Positions 1 through 10,496 of a DNA stretch of 64,000 bases are shown here, one piece after another. The notes below the pieces were generated by a model. The model worked only from the letters and a program-made list of their open reading frames with translations. It did no database searches and was not told where the DNA came from. Made by a program: the position numbers and the translations under genes. Each line of letters begins with the position of its first letter. The first letter of the stretch is position 1. Source of the DNA: Sepiola atlantica (taxonomy: Eukaryota > Mollusca > Cephalopoda > Sepiida > Sepiolidae); assembly GCA_963556195.1 (NCBI GenBank), contig OY744547.1, positions 2,513,942-2,577,941 on the forward strand, read 5' to 3'.

Positions 1-294
1 GAAGCATTTGTCTCTGTAAGAGTTTTTTTCTAGCTTGTTCATTTCTGATGACCTAAAGGAAAAAAAAACACCAACCGTTGACTTTTTATTTAGAGTGGAG
101 GATTTCTTTCTGAATTTATTTCAAACGGCGAGGGTTGTCTCCGAGGTGATCAAAGACTCACAGAATTTGGAAATATAATTTAATAGCTGTACATATTTTT
201 TGTAACACTTGTAGCATTGGGTACACGGGTAGTGTAAGACAATGAAGATGGATGAGAACTCAGATGTGGAGAAAGTATATTTGGATGGCTAAGT
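1..294. other. AT-rich sequence, nothing recognised
   Basis: No credible exon, RNA or repeat motif could be supported here. The left part of an RTE-type LINE remnant may extend back into it. Confidence 0.3.
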
Positions 295-1370
295 TGTTGA
301 AAAGTTTTGTTACCTTGGTGATATGATTGGAGCACAGGGTGGAGTCGGTGCTGGTGTGATTGCAAGAGGTAGGAGTGGATAGAATAAGTTCAGGGAACTT
401 CTGCCATTACTAACCAGCAGAGCGTTACCACTGTCAACCAAAGGAAAAGTTGGTATTACTCCAGATGAAGCGCCTAATTTCCATTGCGGAAGCGCCCGAG
501 AGCTGCCGAGATGAAAACCAGGCTGAAGCAAAACTGAAAGTCATAAAATGGAAGAGTGGCAGACGACAATATAAGACGAAGAATAGAAAAGAAAAAATAC
601 ATATATTTGAAAAAAATGAAAAAAAAAAGAAATGAACAAACCATAGCTGAAGAACTATAAATAAACTTTAAAAAAAAATTTTTTTCGTGGGCCAAATGAA
701 CCATTTTAATTTTTTATTGTCTTTTTTTTTTTACATAAATCAAAGAAGTAAATGCTATTTCTTTTACGATATTTAGGCAACTTTTTTTGTATCTTTTTGT
801 TTTTTTACATAAAACAAAGAAGTATGTTAATTTTCTTCGGATATTTAGGCAAGTTTTTTTTTGTATATTTTTTTTGGGGGACGGAGGAATTTCATATATT
901 TTCTCGTCGAGGGTCAGGGTTTACGGATACGTTTGCGGCCGGTTCGAAAGGTCTTCCTACCGCTTGTTTTGTTGTGCTGAGCGCAGATGATTGGCAGCAA
1001 CCTGATCGGTCAGCTCTGCTTCAGCCTCGTTTTCGTCTCGGCAGCTCTCGGGCGCTTCTGCGACCTGCCCGATCGTTGTCGCCGAGCAGTCACGGAAATT
1101 AGGCGCTTCATCTGGAGTAGTACCAAAAAGTTTATCAGGTATGTGTATGCAGTGTTATGATGTATGGAAGTGAAACCTGACCAGTGAGGGTTGAGGACAT
1201 GCGTTGCATGGAGAGAAATGATATGAGAATGATGCGATTGATATGTAATGTGCGTCTAAAAGAGAAGGTTAGTTCTAATGAACTCAGAGAAAGATTTAAT
1301 CTAAACAGTATAAGGAGATGTGTGCAGAACAGGAGACTTTGATGGTTTGGCCACGTTGAATTCCTGTTTT
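295..1370 (+). pseudogene. RTE-type LINE reverse transcriptase remnant, split by an insertion
   Basis: Before 449 the frame reads VEKFCYLGDM..., then KFRELLPLLTS and STKGK. After 1127 it resumes with VYQVCV and, allowing stops and frameshifts, MMYGSETW..., ERNDMRMMRL, VSSNELRERFNL and WFGHVE. These are the familiar C-terminal reverse transcriptase motifs (YLG, SETW, WFGH) of RTE/BovB-like LINEs. Removing 450-1130 restores the reading aaaggaaaagtttatcagg exactly. A second copy of the same family is at 28670-28925 on the - strand. Confidence 0.7.
450..1126. mobile_element. foldback/MITE-type DNA element inside the LINE
   Basis: The ends are inverted copies: TTGGTATTACTCCAGATGAA at 450 and its near-perfect complement ending at 1126. 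The inverted arms continue inward for about 100 bases on the right, with a roughly 30-base gap on the left. The LINE bases AAAG are duplicated at 446-449 and 1127-1130. The interior is A/T homopolymer-rich and codes for nothing. Superfamily is not determinable from a 4-bp duplication and these ends alone. Confidence 0.8.
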
Positions 1371-1454
1371 TTCTCTCTTCCTCTTCCGTCATGTTTTGTC
1401 TTGCTTTGCTTCGCCTCGCTTTCCCCTCTCTCTGAAAATGTTAATTTTGCCGTA

Positions 1455-1785
1455 CTTCAACCGATTCATGGGTAGGGGAGGTAGAAGACTTTTGTTTCAT
1501 CAATGAATGTTTTCTTGTCTCCTTTAAAACGTATCAGTCGATACTTTTCAATATGAAAAAAAAAGAAGAAAAGTTTTTGTAGATTAACATCCTTCGCTAA
1601 ATCACTTTCATCCTCTCCCTCCCAAAATGAGATTCTACTTTTTTTGGGAGGCGGTTATAAGTGAACACCCCGGGCCCCTAAGTAGGAAAATTAGTGAGGG
1701 GGGAGGGGGGTCATGACCCCCAGGTTGAGAAATTCAGCTCAATTTCAGATTTCTTTTTTGCTATTGGCCACTTATCCCTCATTGT
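1455..1785 (+). repeat. dispersed repeat family D, copy 1
   Basis: Shares with 14140-14345, 37985-38150 and 45055-45313 the block around acttttgtttcatcaa and the block around atttcagcttttttgccatt. Here the two blocks surround a 163-bp segment (1521-1683) that recurs at 2637-2802. Function unknown. Confidence 0.55.
1521..1683 (+). repeat. direct repeat, left copy (partner 2637-2802)
   Basis: About 163 bases starting tttaaaacgtatcagtcgat and ending ccccgggcccctaagt are repeated nearly identically 1.1 kb downstream in the same orientation. Between them lies a LINE 3' end. Could be two solo copies of one repeat or a segmental duplication. Confidence 0.7.
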
Positions 1786-1801
1786 TAGGTTTTAGAAGGC
1801 T

Positions 1802-2128
1802 CTATCTATACAATACGCACAATGCTTCAAGCAAACTATAACACTCTCTTATAATTTTTTTTTTTTTACTAATGGGTAACCGCTTATCAAGGCCCAGAAA
1901 CCACTCAAGGGTAAGAGTTAAAAAGATTGTCGGTTGGACGATGAACGCCACGACGAGAGGGTTAGAAACAATGGGGAGAATGGGCAGAAGATTACTTAAG
2001 AGGAATTGATTATCCAAGTATTTGTTTACATTAGACTTGAAGACGACCATGCTGCAGTCGGTTGGGAAGCAAACTTGTGGTATTTTGTTCCATAGATTGG
2101 ATGTATTAAGGAAAAAAACTTTGTTCAT
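1802..2128 (-). pseudogene. LINE family B, C-terminal end of ORF2 and 3' tail
   Basis: Reading the - strand gives FFLNTSNLWNKIPQVCFPTD and VVFKSNVNKYL, the hallmark ORF2 C-terminus of CR1/Jockey-like LINEs (NLWN.LP..CFP). The following tail with ccttgataagcggttaccca matches the tail after the + strand copy at 16257-16860. Confidence 0.65.
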
Positions 2129-2155
2129 GGAAGTTCCGTTTGTTTTTAGGTTCGC

Positions 2156-2189
2156 AAAGAGAGAGAGAGAGAGAAAGAGAGAGAAAGAA

Positions 2190-2223
<34 letters not shown>

Positions 2224-2226
2224 GGG
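2156..2226 (+). repeat. (GA)n microsatellite
   Basis: Long run of gagaga with occasional aaag interruptions. Confidence 0.95.
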
Positions 2227-2636
2227 GAAATTCTTGGCTGTGGTTGTAGCTTGACGAGTTCTTGCTGTGAATGTTTTACAGGGGGGGGGCGGTGTTACGT
2301 CTGATGTTTACACATTGTTATCGGCTTAATAACAACCAAAAAGGACGAACTATGACCTTTAACAAATTTATTTAACAACTCACAGATTAAATGGAACTGT
2401 AGAAGCCGCTCGATGCATTCTGATTAAAGTCTGTGATAGTGAGACCGTTTTGTTTACTTTTCAACTGTCATGGCGGACCTTGCCTTCTCTAGGGCGATAA
2501 CTCTGCTTTCTTCGTTCCAAGGGAAAATAACTCTGTTCTGTTTTTAGGTTGCCCTAACAAGAGGCCAGGTATTGGAGCTCAGTCGAGCACCTACCATGAG
2601 CATAACGATAGAGTAGAGAGAGACTAGCAACATCTC
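2227..2636. other. no gene recognised
   Basis: Mixed sequence with a G run at 2281; no open frame or repeat could be assigned. Confidence 0.3.
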
Positions 2637-2802
2637 TTCTTTTTAAAACGTATCAGTCGATACTTTTCAATATGAAAAAAAAAGAAGAAAAGTTTTTGTA
2701 GATTAACATCCTTCGCTAAATCACTTTCATCCTCTCCCTCCCAAAATGAGATTCTACTTTTTTTGGAAGGCGATTATAAGTGAAAACCCCGGGCCCCTAA
2801 GT
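2637..2802 (+). repeat. direct repeat, right copy (partner 1521-1683)
   Basis: Nearly identical to 1521-1683 over its whole length, with one tttttttgggaggcg/tttttttggaaggcg difference region. It ends directly at a LINE family B fragment. Confidence 0.7.
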
Positions 2803-2960
2803 CGAGGCAAGAAAGTGTTCTCAGAACGACACTTTCCCAGATACGATGGCGGTGCTCCATCTTAGGACCTATCTGGCTTTTATACATTGTGTCAAGAGTG
2901 AGGTACTTTCTGGAGCGATAGAATGATCCAACCATTTTTCTTTTTATTATTCTAATTTTC
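2803..2960 (-). pseudogene. LINE family B fragment
   Basis: The - strand reads MVGSFYRSRKYLTLDTMYKS, then KMEHRHRIWESVVLRTLSCL, equivalent to the LINE motif KKVGSLYRARKLF..YK..I.P.MEYCCHIWG...TLS.LD. Decayed; the Cys pair of the motif is lost. Confidence 0.55.
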
Positions 2961-3670
2961 GGCACTTGTTCGTAATACTCCACCACCCGTTTTTATCAAC
3001 TTTTTTACTGACCAAATTTTTCTCTTTTTTTCGGTGTACAATTAACTATCATGGCGTTAGAGAATTCAGTGTTTTGTTTTTTAATTAAAAAATATTTTTT
3101 TTAGATTTTAGGAGGGGGGATCAGTTTCCTGTATAAATCTAACGTAAACTGATCACCCACTTTTTGACCATGTTGTATGTTGTTGTTTGTTCGTAATACA
3201 CCACCAGCCAACTTTTCTCAACTTTTTTACAGAGCAAATTTTTTTTTTTTTTCGGTGTACAATTACCTATCATGCCGCTAGGGTTTCTTGGAAATTAAAA
3301 AAAAATATTTTGGATTTTTGCAACATGGTCAAAACGTGGATGATCAGTTTACATAAAATTTATATAGGAAACTGATCCCCCCTCCTAAAATATAAAATAT
3401 TTGAAAAAAAATTCCACAGAACACAAAATTCTCTAGCGACATGATAGATAATTGTACACATAAATTTAAAAAAAAAATTTGTGATGGTCAAAAAATGGGG
3501 GATCAATTTACGTAAAATTTATATAGGAAACTGATCCCCCTTCCTAAAATATAAAATATTTGAAAAAAAATTTCAAAGAACACAGAATTCTCTAGCGACA
3601 TAATAGAAAAAAAATTGATCAGTAAAAAAGAGTTTGGAAAAAGGGTGGTGGAGTATTCCGAACAAGCGCC
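2961..3670. mobile_element. compound foldback element just upstream of exon 1
   Basis: GGCACTTGTTCGTAATACTC begins at 2961 and its inverse ends at 3670; the arms run through CTCCACCACCC. Flanks aattttc at 2954-2960 and 3672-3678 suggest a 7-8 bp target duplication (hAT-like length, inference). Inside, a core with ttttaggaggggggatcag and its complement occurs in more than one copy and orientation, making a nested palindrome. The same kind of core sits in the element at 39075-39746. Confidence 0.7.
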
Positions 3671-3736
3671 AAATTTTCGATAAATCTGTTATTAGATTAT
3701 ATTTCCTTTCATTTTTTCTTTCTTTTCTCTCCGAAG

Positions 3737-5005
3737 AAATGGAATCTCCAAGCAGTTCCAAACTACCGAGGAACCTTGAAGTGTCGATGAGCAGCCTCGT
3801 GTCTGAGCCGATGCTGGATATTGATTCAGCCACCCTTGAGTTGTCGCTTCCTGACGATACAGCCCGACCAGTTATACAGCATATCGACTCGTGTAATTCT
3901 ATTGACTGGGAGAAGCTAGAAAGTTTTAACGACCATGATTCTGTCACAGACTCTCTCTTTGGTAATAATGTATTTTCACAACATACGGATCTGCCTTACT
4001 TAAGCGATGTAACTAGTTTCCAAGAAACTTCCATCGATGACTATCCGAGCGAAATATCCAAGGACGATCATCTAGCGCAATTAGTTAAGAATGCAAAGAG
4101 TAAAAATATGGTTCCGAGTTTGGAATCGGTAAGTTCCGCCAAAGAAAATGTGGATTTTTACCAAAGTTCCAATGATACGAAAATGTCTTTGAATCTGTCT
4201 GCGAACGACGACGAACCTCCTTGTTTTAATGCGTGTAAACAAACTACGATAAACGTCGCCGGAAACGATGCAAATCCGTCAGAAGGAAATGTGCAACCGT
4301 TGCAAGCCCACCCCGAATACACGGAAAATTTCCACAACTACAAACTGTGTCGCGTCGTTGCGCCCGGCGTAAAAGAGTGCCTTATTTTGGAAACCGGAGA
4401 ACAAATTAAATGCGATAAAAGAAAAAAACTGAAAGAGGCGGAAGAAAAGCTGGCGAAATCCATTTCAAAAGTGGACAATTCTTTACTTCCATCTCTCCCC
4501 CCTCCTCCCCCTCATCCACAGTCTCCTCCCCCGCCTCTCAGCTCGTCCCCTGACATTACCGATCATTCGGCGCCAACCACAACGACTATAAAACAGGATT
4601 CGGATTGTCTTAACAAATCCCAAACCAGTCTCTCATCGGACAAGGAGAATTGCGACGTCTCCCCGTCTCCCCAACCAAGGGAGGAAGATAAAGAGGCTGA
4701 AAATGGCCCATGGCACTCCCCTTTACGACAGAAACAGGTGACGGTAAATTCTGGCGATGAGAGTGGCGCCGATTTCTTTGGACAAGAAAAGCTAAGCAAG
4801 AAGGTCTTCAAGATTACCAAACCACACGTGGAAGACAGTGCGGTCTATTTTGGTAATTTGAGACTTGGTCGTGGAATAAACAAGGGTTGTCCGAGATCAT
4901 TTATTTTAGGCTCGTGTTTAAAAAATAAAATGTCTATGGAAACGAATCGGAAACTTAAAGGTGATAAAAAACCCGAAGATACGAAGGAAAACAGAGACCC
5001 CGCAG
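3737..5005 (+). CDS. MPHOSPH9: coding exon 1 (residues 1-422), start of MPHOSPH9-like gene
   Basis: I start the protein at the ATG at 3739. An in-frame ATG lies upstream at 3634, but the sequence between them comes partly from a foldback element ending at 3670, and a pyrimidine tract followed by AG at 3735-3736 looks like a 3' splice site placed just before the chosen ATG. An untranslated exon upstream is therefore likely. The encoded segment is acidic and Ser-rich (MESPSSSKLPRN...), has a Lys/Glu-rich helix near residues 233-250 and a Pro-rich run at about 250-270. It ends DPAG with donor gtaag at 5006, phase 1. Confidence 0.85.
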
Positions 5006-8000
5006 GTAAGAATTTATTCTATTTTTCTGCAAGAAATATTACTTGCTAACGGGGCTACACGATGTTGCCCTGCAGGGGGGTGGGGGGGGGGGATAATATA
5101 AAATTAGTCTTCAAAACATAATTTTTCGTTTTCTATTTGTCCTACTTTTATTTCTATTCCTATTATCTTGATAGTCGTGTTAATATAACCACTATCACTC
5201 AGAGCATTATTGTAAGCACTACTATTGTTATTAAAAATTTCTTCATTAGAAGAATTATTGCTAATTCTATGACCTATGGATAACGGTATGTGTTTAATAA
5301 CGCTTGGTGGATGGTTTGATTTTGGATTTACGTATATTGGATCATAGTTATCTTTCATATATGGTTTGTATACTCCTTGGTTAAGATTAAGGGTAATATC
5401 TAAAAAGTTTGTAATTTTGATACTTACAATTATTTCAACTTTGAGTCCTAACTCTTTTATAGTTCTGAAGATAAGTTTTTTAGTCATTTCAACTTTAGGG
5501 CCATTACTATTTTCAATCACTGCCAAACCATCGTCTCTATATAAGCCTATATTCCTAACACTAAACATACCTGTCTCAATAAGCTTGTATAATATAAATA
5601 ATCCAATGAGATCAGACATTTCAGCCGAATCCAAAGAACCCATTGCAACATCAAAGGAACCAGTAGAGTCTTTTTTTATCCATTGTTCTTCATTCTTAAC
5701 CAATACAGTTTTCAGAATATTTTGGTGGGTTATTATTATACATAATAGGTTATGTAACTGATTGTATTGGTATGACTCCGGATGATAGGATAACTATTAG
5801 TAACCAGGAGATCTATAAATGAATAAGTTACAAGGTTTAGAATTTATATTGAAAGAAGAGGTTTATTGCAGGGTGAACATAATGATAAAATTAGTGAACT
5901 TTAATTACGTCCATTAGACTAAATCAATATAGATGGACACAGAAAGAGAGAATATAATTAATCTAAAATAAAATAAAATAAAAAATTCAATTCCTTTATA
6001 AAATAACGCAAAATTATAACAAAAAATAAAGTTTTAAGTAGATTGTCATAAAGAACTAGATAAAAATAATAAATAGCCGATATTAAAAACCTAGTTTCTA
6101 ATTCTCAATTAATTAGGGAAATAATATTGTTGTTTTATCAAGTTAGTTCGTTGGTAAATATGATTGATATTTGTTAATAATTTTAATTAAATAATAAATA
6201 GCGATTGTCTTAATGTATATAACACTCTATTTGGCAGCTTATTGGGAAAATGTTTAGTAAGAAGATAAAATAAAAAATAATTCTTAATACATTACGCAAA
6301 ATAGATAAATATATATATGTGTGTATGTGTATATATATATATGTGTATATATATATATATATGGGTGTATGTATATATATATATGTATACATGTTTTTAT
6401 TTTTACATCTATATATATGTATGTGTGTTTGTGAGTATATAAATGTGTGCGTATAAGCGTGGGTGTGTGTATGTGTGAGTGTGTCTTGGTGTGTGTGCGT
6501 GTAGTTAGGAAAGGGGAGACGGCCGAGTCAAGCCGGTCCTGCCAAAAGTTTGAGCTGACCGGATTTCTTATGCGTCGATAGGTAGATATCAAAGTGTCAT
6601 CTTATGTAAAAAGGTTTCTCGTCTAAAAATTTTGAAATGTAATTTGTTTGTTTGTTTTTTGTCTTTTGTTTTGGTTTTTTATGATTGTGTATTGGCAGAT
6701 CTAATCTTTGCTCATCAGTATATCTTTGAGGAGGAGCCGAGAAGGTTCTGAAACAATTGTCGGATACTCAAACTATGTTTATTTTAATATAAAAGCTCTA
6801 ATATATATTAAGCACTTTTGAAAAGTGATGGTTTTGTTCATTTAGTTAATATTTGAACTTAATTAATTAAAATTATATATATATATATATTTATTATGAA
6901 TAAAGATAGGGATAAAATGATCTGACGTAATGAAAAAAGAAAACCAAAAACTATATTATTTATGTATTCATCAACGTTTCGTCTTTATTGTGAGACTTCC
7001 TCAGGATGAAGATAAATGCAGAAAAATAATCATACAATTATCAATTTCAATAATTGTATGATTATTTTTTCTGCAATTTTTTTCACCCTGAGGAAGTCTC
7101 TCAATAAAGACGAAACGTTGATGAATAAATAAATAATATAGATTAGCGCCTCTTTCTTGGACCTTGTCTAAGAGGGAAAGACTAGTGGGTGATGCACCAG
7201 CCCAGATGTGGCAACAATACTTAATGCATGGGCAGATGGTGGCTTTGTAGAGATATAGGATACTGTCAGGTGTGAAAAGTTTTCTAGCACGGTAGAGGGA
7301 GCCCACTTTCTTTGCAGCAGCCTTGGCAATGTCTTCTATGTATTTGTTCCAATTCATGTTATCTGTGAAGGTTCGGCTGAGACATTAAAAAATTGTTGAG
7401 TGGTTGAATCAACACATAGTGAGGGCAAGAGAATTACATTGATACCTAAGTGAGAGATGGGTAACTTGTTCAGTTAATTACAAATTACACCTAATGAGAA
7501 GAATTAAAATAATTTGTTATAAACATAACTCAACCCCAGAACTAAGGAATATTTTAGCGTGTATTTTGTCTCATTAATCTCTATTTGTATAAAGTTAGGT
7601 ATGCGTATATGTTTATATATTTATATGTATAGGATTCACTCCTAAACTAATTAACCGATCATTTTAAATTTTGGAACACAGGTGTAGGTGTGGGTAATGT
7701 GAGCTATATTTAGTTTAATTTAATTTATGCAAAGTGGCTTTTGTGAAAATTCATATACCTGAAATTTCAGTTTCTTTGGAGTATTTTAAATGGTTTTTAG
7801 GGGGCATAATATGTGCACAAGCTCCCATTTGAAAATTCAAATATTTCAGATTTACATTAAATTTGATTCATAGTCATTAGACACCAATGAACCTCTGAAT
7901 TTCAATTTTTTCTTAAGTCATCTTAAATATAAGTCTTGAATTTTAGAAATTTTCTAGAATTAAAATCATGTAATGGATTTTTATCAAAATTGGAATAAGG

Positions 8001-8777
8001 ATTCTAGACATAAGGTTTAGTATCATTATATTTTTATTTTAATCTTCATAAGGTGACATAAAAGTGGTGCTAAAGTGTTCTATTCGGGGGAATTAATTTT
8101 ATCCATCCTGAGACAGATATTCTTCTTATATATATATATATGTATGTGTGTGTGTGAGGAATATTTTTATATATAATTTGAATAATCATTTAAATAAATG
8201 ATTGAGTCTTACCCAAATTGTTTAAATAAACGTTTTCTTTTTCAACAGCAAATGTTGACCACACAACTGATGCGGAAGAATCCACAAGTCCAGTGGAGCC
8301 TTTGACGCTAAAAACACCATTAATTTCTTCATGGAAAGATTTCAACTTGAATGATGTCAACGGCCTGAGCCCGACAGGTTACTACTCTGACCCTTGTCAA
8401 ACGAACGGAACTTCTTGGAACCAGCGTTTGGAATTGAGTCCAGTAGATGTTGGGAAAAGCTCTGAAGAACTCTGCAGAGAAGATCGTCCCCAGCATTCAT
8501 TGGCTGGAAAGGAATGGTGCCGGACAATCGCTAACAAGCGTGACAGTTTGTCTCCTCAGAGGACAGAAATTCCTCAAGTGGTCACCCAAATAAACGCTTC
8601 CGACGCCGATGGTTGTAAATTGACACCATCGGAATCTGGACCGGTTCCGAATTTCAAATCCCTTCAAGAAAGACAGGTGAGTAATTATTCCATTTTAGTC
8701 TTTTCTATCTATCTATCTATCTCTATCTATCTATCTATCTATCTCTTTTTCTCTATCTATCTATCTATCTCTTTTTC

Positions 8778-8816
<39 letters not shown>

Positions 8817-8845
8817 CTTTTTCTCTATCTATCTATCTCTTTTTC

Positions 8846-8896
<51 letters not shown>

Positions 8897-8993
8897 CTTT
8901 TTCTCTATCTATCTATCTATCTCTTTTTCTCTCTCTCTCTATCTATCTATCTATCTCTTTTTCTCTATCTATCTATCTATCTGTCTCTTTTTC

Positions 8994-9028
<35 letters not shown>

Positions 9029-9061
9029 CTTTTTCTCTATCTATCTATCTATCTATCTCTT

Positions 9062-9098
<37 letters not shown>

Positions 9099-9390
9099 GT
9101 CTTTCTCTGTCTGTCTGTCTATCTATCTATCTGTCTCTTTTTCTCTATCTATCTATCTATCTATCTATCTTCATCTGCTTTTGGTATATAAGTGTTCCGA
9201 TTTGTTAAATCTAAGAGATTGCTGTAGTTTGCTTGAAGCATTGTTTAGTGTGTATATAAATGCAAATGAGAAGGCAATACAATGCAGAGGTGTAACGGAT
9301 AAACACGAACTGAATCAAGTTAAGACATATAATGGCGGAATTCCACTTTTTTATTAATATAATACATATATATATATTTACATATATATG

Positions 9391-9459
<69 letters not shown>

Positions 9460-10126
9460 ATATGTATAAAGAATGATGAAAATAAAAGTTAGAAGTATTA
9501 CCGGTAATGATATTTTGGGAAAATATCCCTTCATCAGATGTGTGGTCAATTCAAACGTTCAATGAAGGTCGCTGTTTGTTATTAGATTTGTCGTAATGTG
9601 TCTGCATACTCAGGTTTTTTTGTGTTTATGTCGGCTGTGCATCATAGGAGCATGCATCTCTTTCTTGTCTTGGGATGAAATGTAGAGATTTTTATCCAGG
9701 TGATCTTCAAACCGTGGTAATAAAGAAACATAAAAATGCTGGCGAACGTATCTGTCAGCTTGAAGCGCTGATTAATGTGTATACAAAGGCAAAAGAGAAG
9801 GCAATACAATGCAGAGGTGTAACGGATAGACACGACCTGAAGCAAATTAAGACATGTAATGGTTGAATAAGTTAAGCAGTTTCCACTTTTTTATTAATAC
9901 AATACAATACATATCCACCCAGCAGTAAATGGGTACCTGACTAAAACTCAGGGAAGGTTCAAGGCAGCAGAAGGAGAGGGATGGGCTCCGCCTTCCATAT
10001 GCTGTGCCCTAGACACGGTGATTCTTAACAAATCACCGCCGCTACGGCCATGGGCAGTGTGCGATGTCGGCAACGACACTCGTGCGCGTCCAGGCTATGC
10101 GACCTTTACCTTTACCTTATACACAC

Positions 10127-10179
<53 letters not shown>

Positions 10180-10440
10180 AGAAAAAAGAGTGATAAATAT
10201 GCGACGATTGTCCAAATTTATTTCAAATTTCAATTGTTCAATGCAGGGTGTATTCAGTAATAAACTAGTGTTTATTATTCTTTCCTTAAGCCAAGGCTTT
10301 TCAAAGATCGAAATCTTATCATCAGAGGAGAAATACAGATGGATAAGTTGGCTTTCGAAAAAACCAAAGTTCAAATATTTGAAAAATATGAAAATTATTA
10401 TTAAAGGAATTTTTGTTAAAAAAACGCAGTGAATGAAAAG

Positions 10441-10496
<56 letters not shown>

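Noticed and set aside
1..60. Hammerhead starting at the ctgatga near position 46
   Set aside because: No matching stems II or III follow; chance occurrence.
8293..9357. Single 354-codon exon through the ATCT microsatellite
   Set aside because: Coding character ends at the gtgagt donor at 8677; the rest is microsatellite.
9480..9545. Fifth hammerhead ribozyme on the - strand
   Set aside because: CTGATGA and a hairpin are present but there is no GAAA and no proper stem III.
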